NCBI RefSeq assembly: GCF_011174705.1
Contig: NZ_JAANIJ010000001.1
Coordinates: 1,550,001-1,614,000 of the forward strand
DNA from: Tessaracoccus coleopterorum
Lineage (GTDB): Bacteria > Actinomycetota > Actinomycetes > Propionibacteriales > Propionibacteriaceae
Reading direction: 5' to 3'
Length of the DNA stretch: 64,000 nt
The notes beneath the pieces are model-generated. The model saw only the letters and a program-made list of their open reading frames with translations, did not search any database and was not told where the DNA came from. This document shows positions 62,005 through 64,000 of the stretch, piece after piece (position 1 is the first letter of the stretch; the number at the start of each line of letters is the position of its first letter). The position numbers and the translations under genes were made by a program.

Positions 62005-63433
62005 GTGAGTACCTTGCCCGAAGAGGACCTGTCGAGGGTCACGATCATCTCGAGCAGCCGCCGCGTCGATCTCGCGCTCCCGGGGCCGTGACGCTGAACG
62101 AGCTGATGCCGAGCATCGTGCGCTTCTCCGGGCTCGAGTCGAACACCCCGACCGACGCCGTGCACGGCTGGGTCCTGCAGCGCTTCGGCTCCGACCCGTT
62201 CGACCTCTACACCCCGTCGGGAAGCTGAACCTGCGCGACGGCGAGACCCTGCACCTGCGGCAGCGTGAGAACGCGATTCCCGATGCCGCCTTCGACGATG
62301 TCGTGGATGCGGTGGCGGGCGCCACCAACTCCAGGCCGTCGTGGGTCGCCCGCAACTCCCAGCGCATCGGGCTCATCCTCATGATGGCGGTGCTGATCGG
62401 GTTGCCGCTGCTCATCATCCTGGCCCAGCCGAACGTCGATCCTGAGCAGGCCCGGGTGGATCCGTGGCTCCGGTTCCCGCTCGGTGTCGCCGTCGTCACG
62501 ACGGCGTTCCTCAGCTTCGCCGCCTGCATCGGATCGGTGGCGCTGGCCCGGGCGGCGAAGGAGATCCCGACGGCGACCTGCCTCGCCTGGGCGAGCGCCG
62601 CGCTGGCGGGCATCGCCGGCTGGTTTGCGGCTGAGCCGGTGTCGGAGACGGTGCCGATGTCGATCCGGCTGGTCCTGTCGTCTGCGCTGGTGCTGATCGC
62701 CTCGGCCGCGGCCGCGCTCGCCGCCCGGGTGAGCGCGCTCGCGCTGTTCGCGGTGGCCCTGTCATCCGCGTTCACGCTCGTCGCTGCCAGTTGCATGATC
62801 ATCTTCCCCGGCAACAACGTGGAGGTGGCGGCGATCACGCTGACGGTGATGGCCTTCCTGACCTCGTTCCTGCCGACGCTGAGCTACCGCATCGCGGGCA
62901 TCGCGCTGCCCAACCTGCCGGTGACCACCGAGGCCATGCTGGCCGACGAGACACCGGTGCAGTCCGACATCGTGAGCAGGGCGCTCTTCGCCGACCGCCT
63001 GCTCGGGTCGATGCTCGCGGCGAGTTCCGCGACCGCCGTACTGGCCGCGCTGCTCACCCTGACGCAGGGGTCGATCTGGTCGACGCTGCTGCCGGTGTGC
63101 GTCGGGCTCGCGTTCCTGCTGCGGGCCCGCTCCTTCGTGGGCCTGACGCAGCGCATGGCGCTGCTGATCGGCGGCGCCCTGTGCGTGGCCATGGCGGTCG
63201 TGACGCTCAGCATCGGGGCCTCCCGGTCGCTGCTCGGCATGTCGCTGCTGTTCGCGGGCTGCCTGGTGCTCGCCTATGTCTTCGCCCACTACTCGGCGTC
63301 GACCTACAACAAGGTGCTCTCGCCGACGTGGGGGCGCTGGGGCGACGTGTTCGAGTGGCTCGCGATCATCGGGATCGTTCCCACCCTGCTCGGCGTGCTC
63401 GACCTCTACGCCTACTTCGGCAGCCTCCTCTGA
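62005..63433 (+). CDS. eccD: Type VII secretion integral membrane protein EccD
   Basis: About 477 residues. The cytoplasmic N-terminal ubiquitin-like (YukD) domain reads VTIISSSRRVDLALPGAVTL, NELMPSIVRFSGLES and, after a break near 62220, LNLRDGETLHLRQRENA. Eleven membrane spans follow, starting IGLILMMAVLIGLPLLIILA and ending FEWLAIIGIVPTLLGVLDLY. EccD forms the central membrane vestibule of the ESX machine. The GTG start at 62005 is 112 bases from the divergent eccC start, so a two-way promoter lies between. Its end is 14 bases from the convergent EccE-like gene. Confidence 0.92.
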
Positions 63434-63447
63434 CGGAGGCCCCGCGG

Positions 63448-64000
63448 CTATCCGCCGAACAGCAGCCGGTACTCGGTCGGCGACGGCGGCATCGACACCC
63501 TCGTGACGCGGCGCACGCTCGCCAGCACGACCTCGGTCTCCGCGAGGTCGGTGACGGCCTTCACCTGCCCCGTCGACAGCGCGTAGGCGCGGCGCAGGTG
63601 CTCGGCGCCCTTCGTCGACAGTGGCGCGATCAGAGCGACCTCGGCGGCCCTGAGGTCGCTGACGGCGCGGCCCGCCTCCGGATCGCCCATGGTGACGAGC
63701 GTCTGCCACGCCCGAGCCGGTCGGTCGGGGCCACGGCGCCCATGCCGTCGATGATCAGGCTCGGCCGGTAGGGGCGGCCCTGACCGGGAAGGTTCTCCGG
63801 GGTGCGGAGCAGGTCGATGGTGCCGCCGCAGGCGCGCACGGTGTCTGCGAGCGTCAGCCACCGGCGGTGGTCCTCGACGATCACGGAGAGGTGGGCTCCG
63901 AGACACATGGCCCGGAACGCGAGCAGCCAACTGACGTACTCGGGCGTGGCCATGAACACCCTGGTGGGTTGCTGGCGGAACAACCTGAGCGTGACGGGGC
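63448..64000 (-). CDS. EccE-like ESX component, C-terminal part, runs off right edge
   Basis: At least 184 residues: RLFRQQPTRVFMATPEYVSW, LLAFRAMCLGAHLSVIVEDH, RRWLTLADTVRACGGTIDLL, SLIIDGMGAVAPTDRP and, after a break near 63720, ARAWQTLVTMGDPEAGRAVS, ending SPTEYRLLFGG. The (PSPxEYRLLFG) ending and the position after EccD match EccE-type proteins of actinobacterial ESX clusters; EspG-like or other ESX-associated proteins are alternatives. The N-terminal membrane segments would lie beyond the window. Confidence 0.6.
   Translation of the reverse strand, partial: PRHAQVVPPATHQGVHGHARVRQLAARVPGHVSRSPPLRDRRGPPPVADARRHRARLRRHHRPAPHPGEPSRSGPPLPAEPDHRRHGRRGPDRPARAWQTLVTMGDPEAGRAVSDLRAAEVALIAPLSTKGAEHLRRAYALSTGQVKAVTDLAETEVVLASVRRVTRVSMPPSPTEYRLLFGG

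Noticed and set aside
1..64000. tRNA, rRNA and riboswitch genes
   Set aside because: I saw no cloverleaf with the conserved T-arm, no rRNA-like stretch and no recognisable riboswitch core. A covariance-model scan would be needed to be sure.

Overview
The window is high-GC DNA (clearly above 65 percent in most genes) with many GTG starts and overlapping stop/start codons. It carries an ESX/type VII secretion cluster, LacI-rich sugar gene clusters and a copper P-type ATPase beside a CopD-CtaG protein. This points to an actinobacterium, most likely of the Propionibacteriales/Propionibacteriaceae, although no rRNA or tRNA is present to prove it. Most long genes are broken by single-base frame breaks that usually sit in C or G runs and are cured by adding one C or G. 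I read these as uncorrected homopolymer errors of a long-read assembly and annotate such genes as whole CDSs.

Layout: 1-1142 is the end of a BTAD-like regulatory protein. 1228-4551 is a DUF5107-TPR protein. 4626-11067 is a leftward cluster with a GH35 beta-galactosidase, a MalFGK-type ABC importer and a DUF4380 protein, with a divergent LacI regulator at 11096-12113. 12125-19057 is a copper/BlaI region: CopA, CopD-CtaG, DUF5134, an internally deleted LacI, and a BlaI-M56 peptidase pair that shares a dyad motif with the copper promoter.

19081-28206 is the most interesting region. It is a leftward operon of GH172 (DUF2961), GH183 (DUF4185, exported), a solute-binding lipoprotein, two permeases, GH116 and LacI. 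GH172, GH183 and GH116 are the three families shown to act together on the D-arabinan of mycobacterial arabinogalactan and lipoarabinomannan. The predicted locations fit an outside-cut, import, inside-trim pathway.

29423-42928 is one FAD-dependent dehydrogenase gene cut into three pieces by two insertions. The first is a 7.1-kb segment carrying a type I restriction-modification system (hsdM, hsdS, hsdR), flanked by a possible 3-bp duplication. The second is a 4.7-kb composite transposon bounded by two ISL3-like copies in inverted orientation with an 8-bp duplication; it carries a TetR regulator and an oleate hydratase.

43084-56461 holds chromosomal genes: TetR, formate-THF ligase, Pr6Pr, LtrA, DNA alkylation repair, DMP19, TSUP, MFS, a PAP2-diacylglycerol kinase fusion, GH95, a MITE-like element and prephenate dehydratase. 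56565-64000 is the ESX cluster: mycosin, EccC, EccD and an EccE-like protein that runs off the right edge.
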